A stretch of 64,000 bases of DNA from JANQFV01 sp964468185 (GTDB lineage Bacteria; Planctomycetota; Phycisphaerae; UBA1845; Fen-1342), in NCBI GenBank assembly GCA_964468185.1, contig CAYXTR010000006.1, positions 100,985 to 164,984 on the forward strand, read 5' to 3'. Below, piece after piece: positions 17,126-24,970 of this stretch. Both the position numbers and the translations under genes were made by a program. Below the pieces are notes generated by a model. That model was given only the letters and a program-made list of their open reading frames with translations. It was not told the DNA's origin and did not search any database. How positions within the stretch are numbered: position 1 is the stretch's first letter; every line of letters begins with the position of its first letter.

Positions 17126-18208
17126 ATGCCAAAACCACGCGATCCCTTCGCCACCCTCATCGGCATCATCATCGTCGGCCTCGCCATCGGTGCCATCGCC
17201 AGCACCCTTCCGTACCTCGGCAACCCCGCCAATATGGGCATCTGCGTCGCCTGTTTTACCCGCGACATCGCCGGCGCCCTCGGCCTCCATCGCGCCGCCA
17301 TCGTCCAGTTCCTCCGCCCCGAAATCCCCGCTTTCTGCCTTGGCGCTCTCAGCGCCGCCCTCATATTCGGCGAGTTCCGCCCCCGCACCGGCTCTTCCCC
17401 CATCGTCCGCTTCATCCTCGGTGTCTTCGCCATGATCGGCGCCCTCGTATTCCTCGGCTGCCCCTGGCGCGCCATCCTCCGACTCGCCGGCGGTGACTGG
17501 AACGCCATCCTCGGCCTCCTCGGCCTCGCCACCGGCATCGCCGTCGGCGTCCAGTTCCTCAAAATGGGCTTCAGCCTCGGTCGCGCACATCCCACCCGCA
17601 AACTCACCGGCTGGGCCATGCCAATCATCATGGCCATGCTCCTGCTCCTGGCCTTCATCTACCCCACCTTCGGCGCCCCCGGCCAGGCCGCCCTCTTCGC
17701 CAGCGAAAAAGGGCCCGGTTCCGCCCACGCCGCCGTCGCCATCTCCGCCGGTGCCGGCCTGATCATCGGCTTCCTCGCCCAACGCACCCGCTTCTGTACC
17801 GTCGGCGGCATCCGCGACGTCATCCTGATGCGCGATTTTCATCTCCTCAGCGGCGTCATCGCTTTCCTCGTTGCCGCCTTTCTCCTCAACTTCCTCGCCT
17901 ACGACCAGTTCCGCCCCGGCTTCGAAAATCAGCCGGCCGCCCACAACGTCCACTGGCTGAACTTCGCCGGCATGCTCCTCGCCGGACTATCATTCACCCT
18001 GGCAGGCGGCTGCCCCGGCCGACAGGTCTTCCTCTCCGGCGAAGGCGACGCCGACGCCGCCATCTTCGTCCTCGGCATGCTGACGGGAGCGGCGATCGCG
18101 CATAACTTCATGATGGTGGCCACGCAGCCAACCGCTCCCTGGATCGTCGTCATCGGCCTGGCCATCGTCCTGCTCATCGGCTTCACCGCCCGCGAGAAAC
18201 TGGCCTAA
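17126..18208 (+). CDS. yedE: YedE-family membrane transporter (putative selenium/sulfur compound importer)
   Basis: This is a polytopic inner-membrane protein of about ten segments, belonging to the YeeE/YedE family. Conserved Cys-containing elements are visible in GICVACFTRD near residue 33, FLGCPWRAI near 115, TRFCTVGGIRDV near 220 and LAGGCPGRQVF near 292. The family is linked to uptake of thiosulfate (YeeE) or, for the YedE/YedF pair, to a selenium-related compound; the latter is a comparative-genomics proposal, not a proven reaction. The next three genes are the same trio often found with YedE, which supports the selenium-type assignment. YedF starts only 14 bases after its stop codon. 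Confidence 0.85.
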   Translation: MPKPRDPFATLIGIIIVGLAIGAIASTLPYLGNPANMGICVACFTRDIAGALGLHRAAIVQFLRPEIPAFCLGALSAALIFGEFRPRTGSSPIVRFILGVFAMIGALVFLGCPWRAILRLAGGDWNAILGLLGLATGIAVGVQFLKMGFSLGRAHPTRKLTGWAMPIIMAMLLLLAFIYPTFGAPGQAALFASEKGPGSAHAAVAISAGAGLIIGFLAQRTRFCTVGGIRDVILMRDFHLLSGVIAFLVAAFLLNFLAYDQFRPGFENQPAAHNVHWLNFAGMLLAGLSFTLAGGCPGRQVFLSGEGDADAAIFVLGMLTGAAIAHNFMMVATQPTAPWIVVIGLAIVLLIGFTAREKLA

Positions 18209-18222
18209 GCGAGATCAACACG

Positions 18223-18435
18223 ATGCCCGAAGAAATCGACGCCCGCGGACTCTCCTGCCCCCAACCCGTCCTCCTCACCCGCCGCGCCCTCCAAGCCATG
18301 GATGCCGGCGAACTCACGGTCCTCATTGACACGATGACCCAGGTACATAACTGCTCCCGTGCCGCCGAGAAACTCGGCTGGCAGGCCAGCTTCGAAGAGC
18401 AGTCCGACGTCTTCAAACTCACGCTGCGCAAGTGA
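18223..18435 (+). CDS. yedF: TusA/YedF-family sulfur or selenium carrier (70 aa)
   Basis: This is a small carrier of the SirA/TusA/YedF fold. It opens EIDARGLSCPQPVLLTRRAL, with the family CPxP motif at C12-P15, where the Cys carries a persulfide or perselenide. It consists of the single N-terminal carrier domain only, without the extra DsrE-like domain of some YedF proteins. Position directly after yedE and 4-base overlap (GTGA) with the desulfurase gene argue for an enzyme-carrier-transporter unit. YedF has been proposed to act in selenium metabolism; TusA itself acts in tRNA thiolation. Which applies here is inferred from context. Confidence 0.88.
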   Translation: MPEEIDARGLSCPQPVLLTRRALQAMDAGELTVLIDTMTQVHNCSRAAEKLGWQASFEEQSDVFKLTLRK

Positions 18436-19604
18436 ATCCCGCATCCGCCAGACTCATCTACCTCGACAACGCCGCGACAAGCTGGCCCAAGCCCGACTGC
18501 GTCGCCGACGCCATGCTCCGCTTCCTGCGCGACATCGGCGCCAACCCCGGCCGCAGCGGCCACCGCCTCGCCAACGAAGCCGAACGCGTACGTTTCACCG
18601 CCCGCGAGTACATCGCAAAACTGCTTGGCCTCAGCGATCCACTCCGCATCCTGTTCATGCCCAACGCCACTACCGGCCTTAATCTCGTCCTCCGCGGCTT
18701 GCTCCGCCCGGGCGACCACGTCGTCGCCACCGGCATGGAACACAACGCCGTCATGCGCCCCCTGCGCACCCTCGAACGCGCCGGCGTCTGGCTGACCATC
18801 GCCCACGCCCAACCCGACGGCACGGTCGACCCGCAGGAAATCGAAAATGCCATCCGCCCCCGCACGCGTCTCGTCGTCGTCAATCACGCGTCCAATGTCT
18901 GCGGCACCGTCCTCGATCTCGCCGCCATCGCCAACCGCACTCGCGCACACAACATTCCCCTCCTCGTCGATGCCGCCCAAACCGCCGGCTGCTGGCCAAT
19001 CCACATCGAACACGAGCAGATCGATCTCCTCGCCTTCACCGGCCACAAAAGCCTCCTCGGCCCCGCCGGCACCGGCGGTCTCGCCATCCATCCCCATTTC
19101 GACGTGGATCAACTTCCGCCACTCATCGCCGGCGGTACCGGCAGCCGCTCCGAGCACGAGTACCAACCACACTTCCTCCCCGACAAATACGAGGCCGGCA
19201 CCACCAACAACGCCGGTCTCGCCGGCCTCGCCGCCGGCGTCGAATATGTGCTCAACCGCAGTATCGACAGCATCCGCCAGCACGAAACAAATCTCACCCA
19301 ACACCTGATCGATGGCCTGCGCGCTATCGCCGGCATCAATGTCCTCGGCTCGCACGACGCCGCGCGGCAGACTCCTACCGTCTCATTCACCCTCGCCAAC
19401 CGCACCCCTTCCGAAATCGCACAACGCCTCGACGAGGAATTCGGCATCCTGTGCCGCCCCGGCCTGCACTGCGCTCCACGCGCTCACAGCAGCCTCGGCA
19501 CACTGCCGGACGGCACCGTCCGTCTGGCCGCGGGCCTCTTCACGACCGCGGAACAAATCGATACCACCCTTGCCGCAACCCAGACCATCGCGGAGACCGC
19601 CTGA
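18432..19604 (+). CDS. Cysteine desulfurase / selenocysteine lyase-like aminotransferase class V (390 aa)
   Basis: This is a PLP enzyme of the SufS/CsdB-like branch. The N-terminus IYLDNAATSWPKP is the family start. D180 in LLVDAAQTAG and H205-K206 in FTGHKSLLGPAGTGG fit the PLP pocket, with K206 as the Schiff-base Lys. Two Cys lie in the catalytic loop (C341 and C347 in GILCRPGLHCAP). It would release sulfur from cysteine or selenium from selenocysteine and hand it to YedF. The start is GTG, overlapping the yedF stop codon. The next gene, a DUF3343 protein, begins right at its TGA, so all four genes form a tight operon. Confidence 0.88.
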   Translation: MNPASARLIYLDNAATSWPKPDCVADAMLRFLRDIGANPGRSGHRLANEAERVRFTAREYIAKLLGLSDPLRILFMPNATTGLNLVLRGLLRPGDHVVATGMEHNAVMRPLRTLERAGVWLTIAHAQPDGTVDPQEIENAIRPRTRLVVVNHASNVCGTVLDLAAIANRTRAHNIPLLVDAAQTAGCWPIHIEHEQIDLLAFTGHKSLLGPAGTGGLAIHPHFDVDQLPPLIAGGTGSRSEHEYQPHFLPDKYEAGTTNNAGLAGLAAGVEYVLNRSIDSIRQHETNLTQHLIDGLRAIAGINVLGSHDAARQTPTVSFTLANRTPSEIAQRLDEEFGILCRPGLHCAPRAHSSLGTLPDGTVRLAAGLFTTAEQIDTTLAATQTIAETA

Positions 19605-19832
19605 TTGAGCACCTACGCCGTCATCCTGGTCCACACCACCAGCCACGCCATCCAGGCTGAACGCGTGCTCAAACGCGCCAACCTCTCCGTCAAGCTGATC
19701 CCCACACCCCGCCATCTCAGCAGCGACTGCGGCTCCGCCGTGCGCATTCCATCCGACCAACGCACCGCCAGCGAACAAGCCCTCACCAGCGCCGGCGTTG
19801 AGATCGACCGCATCGAGCCCCTACCGGACTAA
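19605..19832 (+). CDS. DUF3343-family putative Se/S carrier-like protein (75 aa)
   Basis: This small protein starts from TTG right after the desulfurase stop codon. The fold opens YAVILVHTTSHAIQAERVL and carries the family element SSDCGSAVRI, whose single Cys (residue 42) is the probable functional residue. DUF3343 proteins occur next to YedE, YedF and selenium genes, and have been proposed in comparative genomics to carry selenium or sulfur; there is no direct biochemistry known to me. Its place at the end of the yedE-yedF-desulfurase operon fits that. No selD, selA or selU was seen in the window. Confidence 0.8.
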   Translation: MSTYAVILVHTTSHAIQAERVLKRANLSVKLIPTPRHLSSDCGSAVRIPSDQRTASEQALTSAGVEIDRIEPLPD

Positions 19833-19867
19833 TCCACCCCGCGGCCCCGCCCGCACGACTGTTACGA

Positions 19868-20401
19868 CTACTTCGGAATCTGAATCCCGAGGTCCGTCGT
19901 GGTAAACAGCGCATCAAACTGATAACCCGCGCCCTCAATCGCTTCCCGGGCTCCCTCTTCCCGATCGACCGTCACAACAACCCCGGCAATCACCGCCCCC
20001 GCCTCCGTCAGCGTCTTGCACGCCTCAACCGCCTGTCCGCCCGAGGTCGCAATATCTTCGACCAGCATGACCTTCTCCCCCGCCTCCAGCTTCCCCTCAA
20101 TCAACTTCCCCGTGCCGTAATCCGCCTTCTTCGAGTTCCGCACAATCACAAACGGCTTGCCCGACTCGAGCGAAGTCGCCGCAGCCAACGCAATACCACC
20201 CAGTTCCGCCCCAGCCACGCGCGCCACGTCATGGCCGATGAATGCGCTAAACCGCCGCGCCAACTCGCGCAGCAGCACGGGGTCCGTTTCGAACAAATAC
20301 TTGTCGAGGTAATACTTGCTCTTGCGTCCCGAGCGCAACGTGAAGTCACCCTCGAGTAACGCGTGCTCCTTCAACGCCTGAGCGAGTTGTGCATCATTCA
20401 T
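19868..20401 (-). CDS. pyrE: Orotate phosphoribosyltransferase
   Basis: This enzyme joins orotate to PRPP to form OMP in pyrimidine synthesis. The PRPP-binding motif VMLVEDIATSGGQ lies at residues 111-123, and the flexible catalytic loop with two lysines is around RNSKKADYGTGKLIEG (88-103). SGRKSKYYLDKY near residue 24 is the orotate-side element. The length of 177 residues is slightly short but complete. Its start codon overlaps the stop codon of the GbsR-type regulator upstream (ATGA), so the two are co-translated. It is convergent with the selenium module. Confidence 0.94.
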   Translation of the reverse strand: MNDAQLAQALKEHALLEGDFTLRSGRKSKYYLDKYLFETDPVLLRELARRFSAFIGHDVARVAGAELGGIALAAATSLESGKPFVIVRNSKKADYGTGKLIEGKLEAGEKVMLVEDIATSGGQAVEACKTLTEAGAVIAGVVVTVDREEGAREAIEGAGYQFDALFTTTDLGIQIPK

Positions 20402-21051
20402 ACTTTCCTGCCCTGCTTTCGACCGGCTTTTCGCGCCGCGCGCTTGTTCCCGTCACGCGGCGTCCTGTGCATATCACCAGCATTGCCATCTTCGCCGGGC
20501 TCGTCAAACATTTCCGCCGCTTCGGTCAGCACCTGGGCAAGCTGACCCACCCGCTCCGACCCGAATCGCAACACCAGATCAAACAGCGTGCTCATCGTGA
20601 CCAGGAAACTCTGCAGCTTGTCCAACCGCTCACGGTACGACTCTAGGGCCTCCGCCTCCTGATCATCCGCCGGCGTCTCTGCCGCCACCATCTCCCGGGA
20701 ACGCTCCAGCGTCGCGATGATCGGTTCCACCTCCCGCCGCCGACGCTCGCGCATGATCGTCTCGAACATGCTCCACACATCCGTGTCAGCCTGAAAATAT
20801 TCTTTTCGATCACCAAGTTTGTGCTGCCGCTGCACCAGCCCCCAATCCACCAGCGCCCGCAAGTTCATGCTCGCATTCCCCCGCGACACGTGCAGCTGCT
20901 CCATCACGTCATCCGTGCACAACGGCTCCCCGCTCACAAAGAGCAGCGCATGAATCTCTGCCATCGTGCGATTAATCCCCCAATAGCCACCCATCTCGCC
21001 CCACCGTCGCACGAGCAGGTTTTTGGACTGTTTTAGTGCTGTATCAGTCAT
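20398..21051 (-). CDS. GbsR/MarR-family transcriptional regulator (217 aa)
   Basis: This is a winged-helix DNA-binding protein. Residues 15-75 match the GbsR layout: RRWGEMGGYWGINRTMAEI, then LFVSGEPLCTDDVMEQL and the recognition helix SRGNASMNLRALVDWGLV. A long helical dimerisation region follows and the C-terminus is very basic (GRKQGRKV). In Bacillus, GbsR represses glycine betaine genes in response to choline; here the ligand and targets are unknown. It overlaps pyrE by 4 bases. The region upstream is the chromosome flank of the Mu-like element. Confidence 0.85.
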   Translation of the reverse strand: MTDTALKQSKNLLVRRWGEMGGYWGINRTMAEIHALLFVSGEPLCTDDVMEQLHVSRGNASMNLRALVDWGLVQRQHKLGDRKEYFQADTDVWSMFETIMRERRRREVEPIIATLERSREMVAAETPADDQEAEALESYRERLDKLQSFLVTMSTLFDLVLRFGSERVGQLAQVLTEAAEMFDEPGEDGNAGDMHRTPRDGNKRAARKAGRKQGRKV

Positions 21052-21520
21052 GGCAAAAGCCTCATGAAGTTTCAGAACTATCTAAAATATAGCGCAGTGT
21101 GCCAACATTTTCCACCCCCAACCCCTCGGCGCCAAGTGCAATTCACGATCGCGCCGCACCTTACGCGCACCCCCCCCCTCCTCCGCGCACCCCCTCGAAT
21201 CCTCACAGGTGCCGGCCGCCCGCCGCGGTGACCGTATGCCACCAACCCCGCCGCCGTGTGTCACCGCTCTTGAGCAGTGCTCGTCACGCACCGAACACCG
21301 CCACCCCCGCGCAGCGGCCAACAACCGCGTGGCCTCAGCCGTTCCCTCCGTCCCACCTTCCCACGTTCAACGCTGAGCGCAGTCGAAGCGGTCCCACACG
21401 AACCTGGTCCCTTTGGCCCCTCTGTCGCTCGCCCCCTTTCCCCCGGCGCTCCCCCACACTCAAATCCTCTGAGGAGCGCAGGAAAAAATGCGCAATTGCT
21501 CGACACGGGGGTGGCGTTGC
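21052..21520. other. C-rich intergenic flank of the inserted element
   Basis: No gene is supported. The sequence is very C-rich on this strand, like other intergenic stretches of this chromosome, and contains a 65-base unit repeated at 63,748-63,812. It should hold the promoter of the leftward gbsR-like gene near its right neighbour. At about 21,500 the composition switches abruptly to G-rich, which marks the beginning of the mobile element. Confidence 0.5.
21261..21325 (+). repeat. 65-base dispersed intergenic repeat, copy 1
   Basis: It opens with an imperfect palindrome, CACCGCTCTTGAGCAGTGCTC, whose centre is CTCTTGAG, and closes with GCGCAGCGGCCAACAAC. The second copy is at 63,748-63,812 and keeps the same length, the first 20 bases nearly exactly and the last 19 nearly exactly, while the middle differs. 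It lies outside genes in both places. Confidence 0.75.
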
Positions 21521-21521
21521 T

Positions 21522-21555
21522 AAGTGGTTAGTGGGGATGGGGTTGGGGGCTTATT
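21522..21555 (+). repeat. Candidate left terminal inverted repeat
   Basis: The left segment reads AAGTGG, then GTGGGGA, then TTGGGGGCTT. The reverse complement of 40,758-40,789 reads AAGTGG, GTGGGGA, TTGGGGGGCT with a 3-base gap. The match covers about 26 of 33 positions. It is low complexity, so chance is possible. Confidence 0.4.
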
Positions 21556-21561
21556 GATAGG

Positions 21562-21640
21562 TGCATATTTGTGCGCAGCGTGCGCGGTTTACTGGCCGAA
21601 TGAAATGCGCACCGCGCGACAGGTGCGCAGGAGGGCGACC
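21562..21640 (+). repeat. Left-end cluster of TGCGCA-type sites
   Basis: ATTTGTGCGCAGCGTGCGC is followed by ATGCGCACCGCGCG and GGTGCGCAG, giving several near-palindromic TGCGCA sites within 80 bases. The right end at 40,704-40,733 has ATTTGTGCGCTCGTGCGCAC. Clusters of this kind at both ends are what transposase-binding sites of a Mu-like element would look like. Confidence 0.5.
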
Positions 21641-21777
21641 GCTGTAAGTTGTGATAGGGGCAGCGGTTGCGGGCGTGGTGGGCGGCGGCGACGTGTCGAG
21701 CCGCGCCTCGACAGATCGACAGATCTGTCAGGCGTCTGGTGCGAGTGTCGCGATCAACTGAGGCGGTCATCGAGCGC

Positions 21778-21800
21778 GGCTCGAACGGGGTTCGAGAGCC
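21778..21800 (+). repeat. Palindrome shared by both element ends, left copy
   Basis: The core TCGAACGGGGTTCGA at 21,781-21,795 is repeated with one change at 40,633-40,647 (TCGAACGGAGTTCGA). Here it is embedded in a longer hairpin, GGCTCGAAC...GTTCGAGAGCC, which could also terminate the leftward operon ending at 21,893. Confidence 0.55.
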
Positions 21801-21892
21801 CTGCCAGGCGCAGCCGGCGAAATTGCCGCGCGGCCGTAAACGGTTCTGGCACGGCAGGTGGGCGTGGTGGCCTGCTAAAATGGGTAAGCGTG

Positions 21893-22267
21893 TCATGCGC
21901 CCTCGCATGTTGCAGAATCGCACTGGGTGTGCTCCGGGTGGAGCGTCAGCCAGAGGCGGCACGACGAGCAGATGGCGCGGCCGTCGGGGTGTCCGGCGGG
22001 ATAGGTGCGGTCGCGCAGGATCCAGCCGCAGATCTTGCAGGGCGGCTGAGCGGCCGCAGCGGCCTGCGGCTGGCAGAGCAAGTCCGCGTTCTGGCGGGCG
22101 GCTTTCCAGCCGGCGCGGAAGGCGCCGCGCAGCGGCTCGGCCAGCAGGCGGCGCTCGCCAACGGGGACGCTGAAGTTGGCCGCGGCTGACTCCGCGTGCG
22201 GCGCCCAGGCCCGCAGGGCCGGCTGGAGGCCGACCCTGATGTCCGGGGGTTCGGCGACACGGGTCAT
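21893..22267 (-). CDS. Small protein with a Cys4 zinc-finger-like C-terminus (124 aa)
   Basis: I do not recognise the family. The C-terminal half has two CxxC pairs (PPCKICGWIL and AICSSCRLWL), which would form a treble-clef or zinc-ribbon knuckle, followed by HPEHTQCDSATC. The N-terminal half is Ala/Arg rich and helical. It is the last gene of the leftward operon of the element; its ATG overlaps the stop codon of the 37-aa gene (ATGA). The 330 bases beyond its stop codon form the left end of the element with repeats and hairpins. Confidence 0.7.
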   Translation of the reverse strand: MTRVAEPPDIRVGLQPALRAWAPHAESAAANFSVPVGERRLLAEPLRGAFRAGWKAARQNADLLCQPQAAAAAQPPCKICGWILRDRTYPAGHPDGRAICSSCRLWLTLHPEHTQCDSATCEGA

Positions 22268-22377
22268 CGGCGGCGCTCCCAGGGCCAGCGGTCGGTGGCG
22301 AGTACACAGAACAGCATCATGAGCGCGACGAACATGATGGCGAAGGAGATGGCCCAGATGGAGCCGAGCTCGGTCAT
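22264..22377 (-). CDS. 37-aa single-pass membrane microprotein
   Basis: The peptide is one membrane helix (WAISFAIMFVALMMLFCVL) followed by a charged tail (DRWPWERRR). AGGAGG lies 7 bases upstream of the ATG, and the gene overlaps both neighbours by 4 bases, so translation is very likely. Function is unknown; small membrane peptides in phage early operons often act on host envelope processes. Confidence 0.7.
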   Translation of the reverse strand: MTELGSIWAISFAIMFVALMMLFCVLATDRWPWERRR

Positions 22378-22454
22378 GACTGGTCCTCCTGCAGGGATTG
22401 CTCCAGGTCGGTCATCGGCTCGCGATGGGGTGGATGGGCGTGCTCAGTCGTCAT
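22374..22454 (-). CDS. 26-aa microprotein
   Basis: The short frame encodes MTTEHAHPPHREPMTDLEQS and six more residues. It is supported only by position: its ATG overlaps the preceding stop codon and its stop overlaps the next ATG (ATGA at both ends). It may mainly serve to couple translation between its neighbours. It has His-rich and acidic parts and no membrane segment. Confidence 0.5.
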   Translation of the reverse strand: MTTEHAHPPHREPMTDLEQSLQEDQS

Positions 22455-22735
22455 CGTCGGGGTCTCCGAGCATGTCTTCCTGGTAGCCGAGGGCGGCGCG
22501 CGAAGTAGGTTTCGAGGAGGTCGGCCGCGGCGTCGCGGGCCTTGCGCTCCTCGGTCGACAGCGGCGGCTCGGTGATGGTGTGCACGTTGACCGGGGCCGG
22601 CCCGCCGCCAGCGGTGACGATGGTCGGGCGCTGGACGTGCCGCGCGGCCTGCCAGTAGGTCAGGGTCGCGTACACGTCGGGCGGCAACTTGGGGGCCGGC
22701 GGGGCGTGCGCCGGCGTGATGCGCGGGTCATTCAT
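22451..22735 (-). CDS. Hypothetical protein (94 aa)
   Basis: The N-terminus is Pro-rich (DPRITPAHAPPAPKLPPDVY) and the middle is helical (EERKARDAAADLLETYFA). The last 16 residues become Arg-rich low-complexity, while another frame at that place reads LGYQEDMLGDPDDD, a more natural acidic tail. A frameshift, real or from sequencing, is therefore possible near 22,495. It overlaps both neighbours by 4 bases. I do not recognise a family. Confidence 0.6.
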   Translation of the reverse strand: MNDPRITPAHAPPAPKLPPDVYATLTYWQAARHVQRPTIVTAGGGPAPVNVHTITEPPLSTEERKARDAAADLLETYFARRPRLPGRHARRPRR

Positions 22736-23103
22736 GCAAAGGCTCCCTTCCTGGCATGCGCCGGTTGCGACCCGGCGCCACAGGACTGATTGGTGTCACA
22801 GTCGAACAGGGTGCGGTCCTGCTGCAGCCGGGCGATGCACTGGCGGACGTGCCGGCGGCGGCGGAGGATGCGGAGGGCGCGCTGCCGCAGGACCCGGTCG
22901 TAGTCGACCAGGTCGCGCAGGCTGCCCAGCCAGCGGCCCCGGCCGCCGGCGCAGACGGGGTAGCCGTGGGCCAGCAGCTCGTCGGCCAGGTCGATCACCT
23001 CGCGCTGGGACACGTTGATGTGCTCGGCCAGCTCGCGATCGACCGCGGGCTCGACCAGCATCCGCAGGAGCTGCAACAGGGCGGTGGCGGCGGCGGAGAT
23101 CAT
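22732..23103 (-). CDS. Small helix-turn-helix-like protein (123 aa)
   Basis: Residues about 15-65 look like a winged helix: LVEPAVDRELAEHINVSQRE as the helix-turn-helix, then DLADELLAHGYPVCAGGRGR as helix and wing. A very basic helix follows (RQRALRILRRRRHVRQCIARL). It may be a DNA-binding regulator or replication helper of the element. GGAGGTG stands 8 bases before the ATG. The C-terminus runs through a Cys/His-containing tail and its stop overlaps the next gene by 4 bases. Confidence 0.68.
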   Translation of the reverse strand: MISAAATALLQLLRMLVEPAVDRELAEHINVSQREVIDLADELLAHGYPVCAGGRGRWLGSLRDLVDYDRVLRQRALRILRRRRHVRQCIARLQQDRTLFDCDTNQSCGAGSQPAHARKGAFA

Positions 23104-24110
23104 GGGGTGGGCACCTCCGCCCGGGACGCGGCGGGCCAGGCCCGCAACTGCCGGTCGAGATGGCGCAGCAGGCTGCCGATGTGGCCCCAGGCGGTCCAGA
23201 CATACGTCAGCTCGTGCGGCGTGTACGCGAGCGCGCGGGCGTCGGCCTGCGGCCAGAGGTAGGCCGGCGTGGGCTGATAGGACAGGTTGCCGACCAGCGG
23301 ACGGGTGGCAATGCGGCGCAGGACGTCATAGCCCAGTGTCCACAGGCCCGGGTGCGACTGCAGCGCGCCCGCCGCGAAGCCGGGCGGGGTCGCCGTCCAG
23401 CGCAACGCGGGCAAGGCCGCCTGCGCCTGCGTCACGAACTCGAACAGGTTGTGCAGGATGACGCCCCAGGTGTCGAAGGCGTAGGGCATCCATTGCGTGG
23501 TGGGCACCGGGTAGAAGAGGAACTCCGTGTCGGGGAACGCGGCGCCGAGCTCCACCAGGCGTTGCCACATCTCCGGCCGCACGTATTGCGGGCTGTCGCC
23601 GCGCGACGTCCAGAAGGCTTTCAGGGCCGACTCGTCCTCCAGCACGAACAGTGGCAGCGGGCCGCCGCAGGCCTCGCAGAGGCGCGCGACGTGGTGGCGA
23701 ATGACGCGCCAGCCCTCCTCGTCGTGCCAGCAGCGCTGGCGGCCGGGGGCGTTGCCGATCTTGAAGCCCGGGATCACGTTGTAGGGGGTGGTGCGGTCCG
23801 GGCGGATGTGGTCGTGGAAACGGCTGAAGTCGCGCCACGGCGCGGAGACCAGGATACAGGTGTCGATGGTCCGCCGGCAGGCGAGCATGCAGTTGTGGAC
23901 GTAGTCCTGGTGGGGCGGCTCCAGGTGGCCGTGCTCGAACCACGGCAGCAGCGTGGGCGGCGGGCCGTCCAGACTGCGACGCTGGTCCCGCTGGGACTCG
24001 GCGCGGTGCACGCGGTGCTGCAGGTCGCGCAGCGCGGCCTGCACGGCCTGGGTGCGCTCAGTCACGGCCGCCTGGAGCGGCTCCAGGAGCTGGTGGGCAG
24101 TGGTTTCCAT
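23100..24110 (-). CDS. Hypothetical protein (336 aa)
   Basis: I do not recognise a family. After an N-terminal coiled coil (VTERTQAVQAALRDLQHRV) comes a folded Trp- and His-rich region with SAPWRDFSRFHDH and CEACGGPLPLFVLEDES, followed by MWQRLVELGAAFPDTEFLFY. The balanced composition indicates a globular enzyme or structural protein rather than a shadow frame. The ATG was chosen because GGAGG lies 7 bases upstream; it then overlaps the end of the preceding gene by about 50 bases, and a start 45 codons earlier would overlap it more. It sits mid-operon in the leftward arm. Confidence 0.62.
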   Translation of the reverse strand: METTAHQLLEPLQAAVTERTQAVQAALRDLQHRVHRAESQRDQRRSLDGPPPTLLPWFEHGHLEPPHQDYVHNCMLACRRTIDTCILVSAPWRDFSRFHDHIRPDRTTPYNVIPGFKIGNAPGRQRCWHDEEGWRVIRHHVARLCEACGGPLPLFVLEDESALKAFWTSRGDSPQYVRPEMWQRLVELGAAFPDTEFLFYPVPTTQWMPYAFDTWGVILHNLFEFVTQAQAALPALRWTATPPGFAAGALQSHPGLWTLGYDVLRRIATRPLVGNLSYQPTPAYLWPQADARALAYTPHELTYVWTAWGHIGSLLRHLDRQLRAWPAASRAEVPTP

Positions 24111-24933
24111 CGGGGGCCTCCATGCCAGACTGATGGGTGCTAGTGGGCCACCGGCGACGGGCCCAATCGACCTGCCAGCTGCGCAGCAGGCCGTCGAGTT
24201 GACCGTCGTCGGGGTGCAGGCCGCAACGCGCGGCGTAGGCGGCAAAGCGGTCCCAGACGGCGCGGCGGGCGGTGCGGCGCTGCGCAGCGCTCAGGGCGTG
24301 CCAGTAAGCCTGGTCGGCCGCGTCGCGCTGCTGCCGGCGGGCGGCCGCCTCCGCCTGGCGGCGCTGGCGGGCGGCGCTGACCTGGTCGTGGTCGTGATCG
24401 GCGGCGTGCCCGGCGCGGGCGGTCGTGGCGCAGTCGTCGAGCCGGCGGCGGAGGGCGGCGTTGTCGGCGGCGGAGCGCTGCGCAACGAGGTGCTGCTGGT
24501 ACGCCGGACTCAGCTGGAGCCAGTACTCCACCTTCGCGACGGCGAAGTTCTCCGGGCGCGGCACGAACTGCCGCTTGTGGCGGCGCTCCGCGTCGGTGTC
24601 GGCCCGCAGGCTGCGGGCCTTGGCCGCGAGCGCCCAGCGGATCTGCTGGGGCGTGTAGACATCCAGCAGCTTGGCCCAGGCGCGGAAGCGGCGGTCGTCG
24701 ATGCGGTTGAAGCCGCCGATCTGGACAAACCACTCCGCCAGCAGATTGGCGACGAGCCGCCAGCGCGGCCGGCCGTCGCGCTCCGCCAGGTCCCGGGGGC
24801 GCAGCCGGAAGTCGTAGGTGAGCTTGCGGCGGCCACAGGGGTTGTCGCGCTCGGCGAACCAGACCTTGCGGATCCGCCGCTCCGCGGGCGGCGGGTCCTG
24901 GCAGACGGTCGGGATGAGGGCGAGCTGGTTCAT
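24058..24933 (-). CDS. Hypothetical protein (291 aa)
   Basis: No family is recognised. The N-terminal half reads like a folded domain (KLTYDFRLRPRDLAERDGRP, then ANLLAEWFVQIGGFNRID and QIRWALAAKARSLRADTDAE), and the C-terminal half is a long Arg/Ala/Gln-rich helix with HADHDHDQ in the middle. It might be a replication- or nucleic-acid-binding protein of the element, but this is only composition. Its 3' end runs about 50 bases into the next gene. The ribosome binding site is weak (GAAGG very close to the ATG), so it may depend on coupling. Confidence 0.6.
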   Translation of the reverse strand: MNQLALIPTVCQDPPPAERRIRKVWFAERDNPCGRRKLTYDFRLRPRDLAERDGRPRWRLVANLLAEWFVQIGGFNRIDDRRFRAWAKLLDVYTPQQIRWALAAKARSLRADTDAERRHKRQFVPRPENFAVAKVEYWLQLSPAYQQHLVAQRSAADNAALRRRLDDCATTARAGHAADHDHDQVSAARQRRQAEAAARRQQRDAADQAYWHALSAAQRRTARRAVWDRFAAYAARCGLHPDDGQLDGLLRSWQVDWARRRWPTSTHQSGMEAPDGNHCPPAPGAAPGGRD

Positions 24934-24970
24934 GGGCCTTCAGGGGTTGAGGGTCGCGACGGTTGCAGAT

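Noticed and set aside
18183..19355. 390-codon minus-strand frame opposite the cysteine desulfurase
   Set aside because: Shadow of a high-GC gene; the + strand has the PLP-enzyme motifs and operon overlaps.
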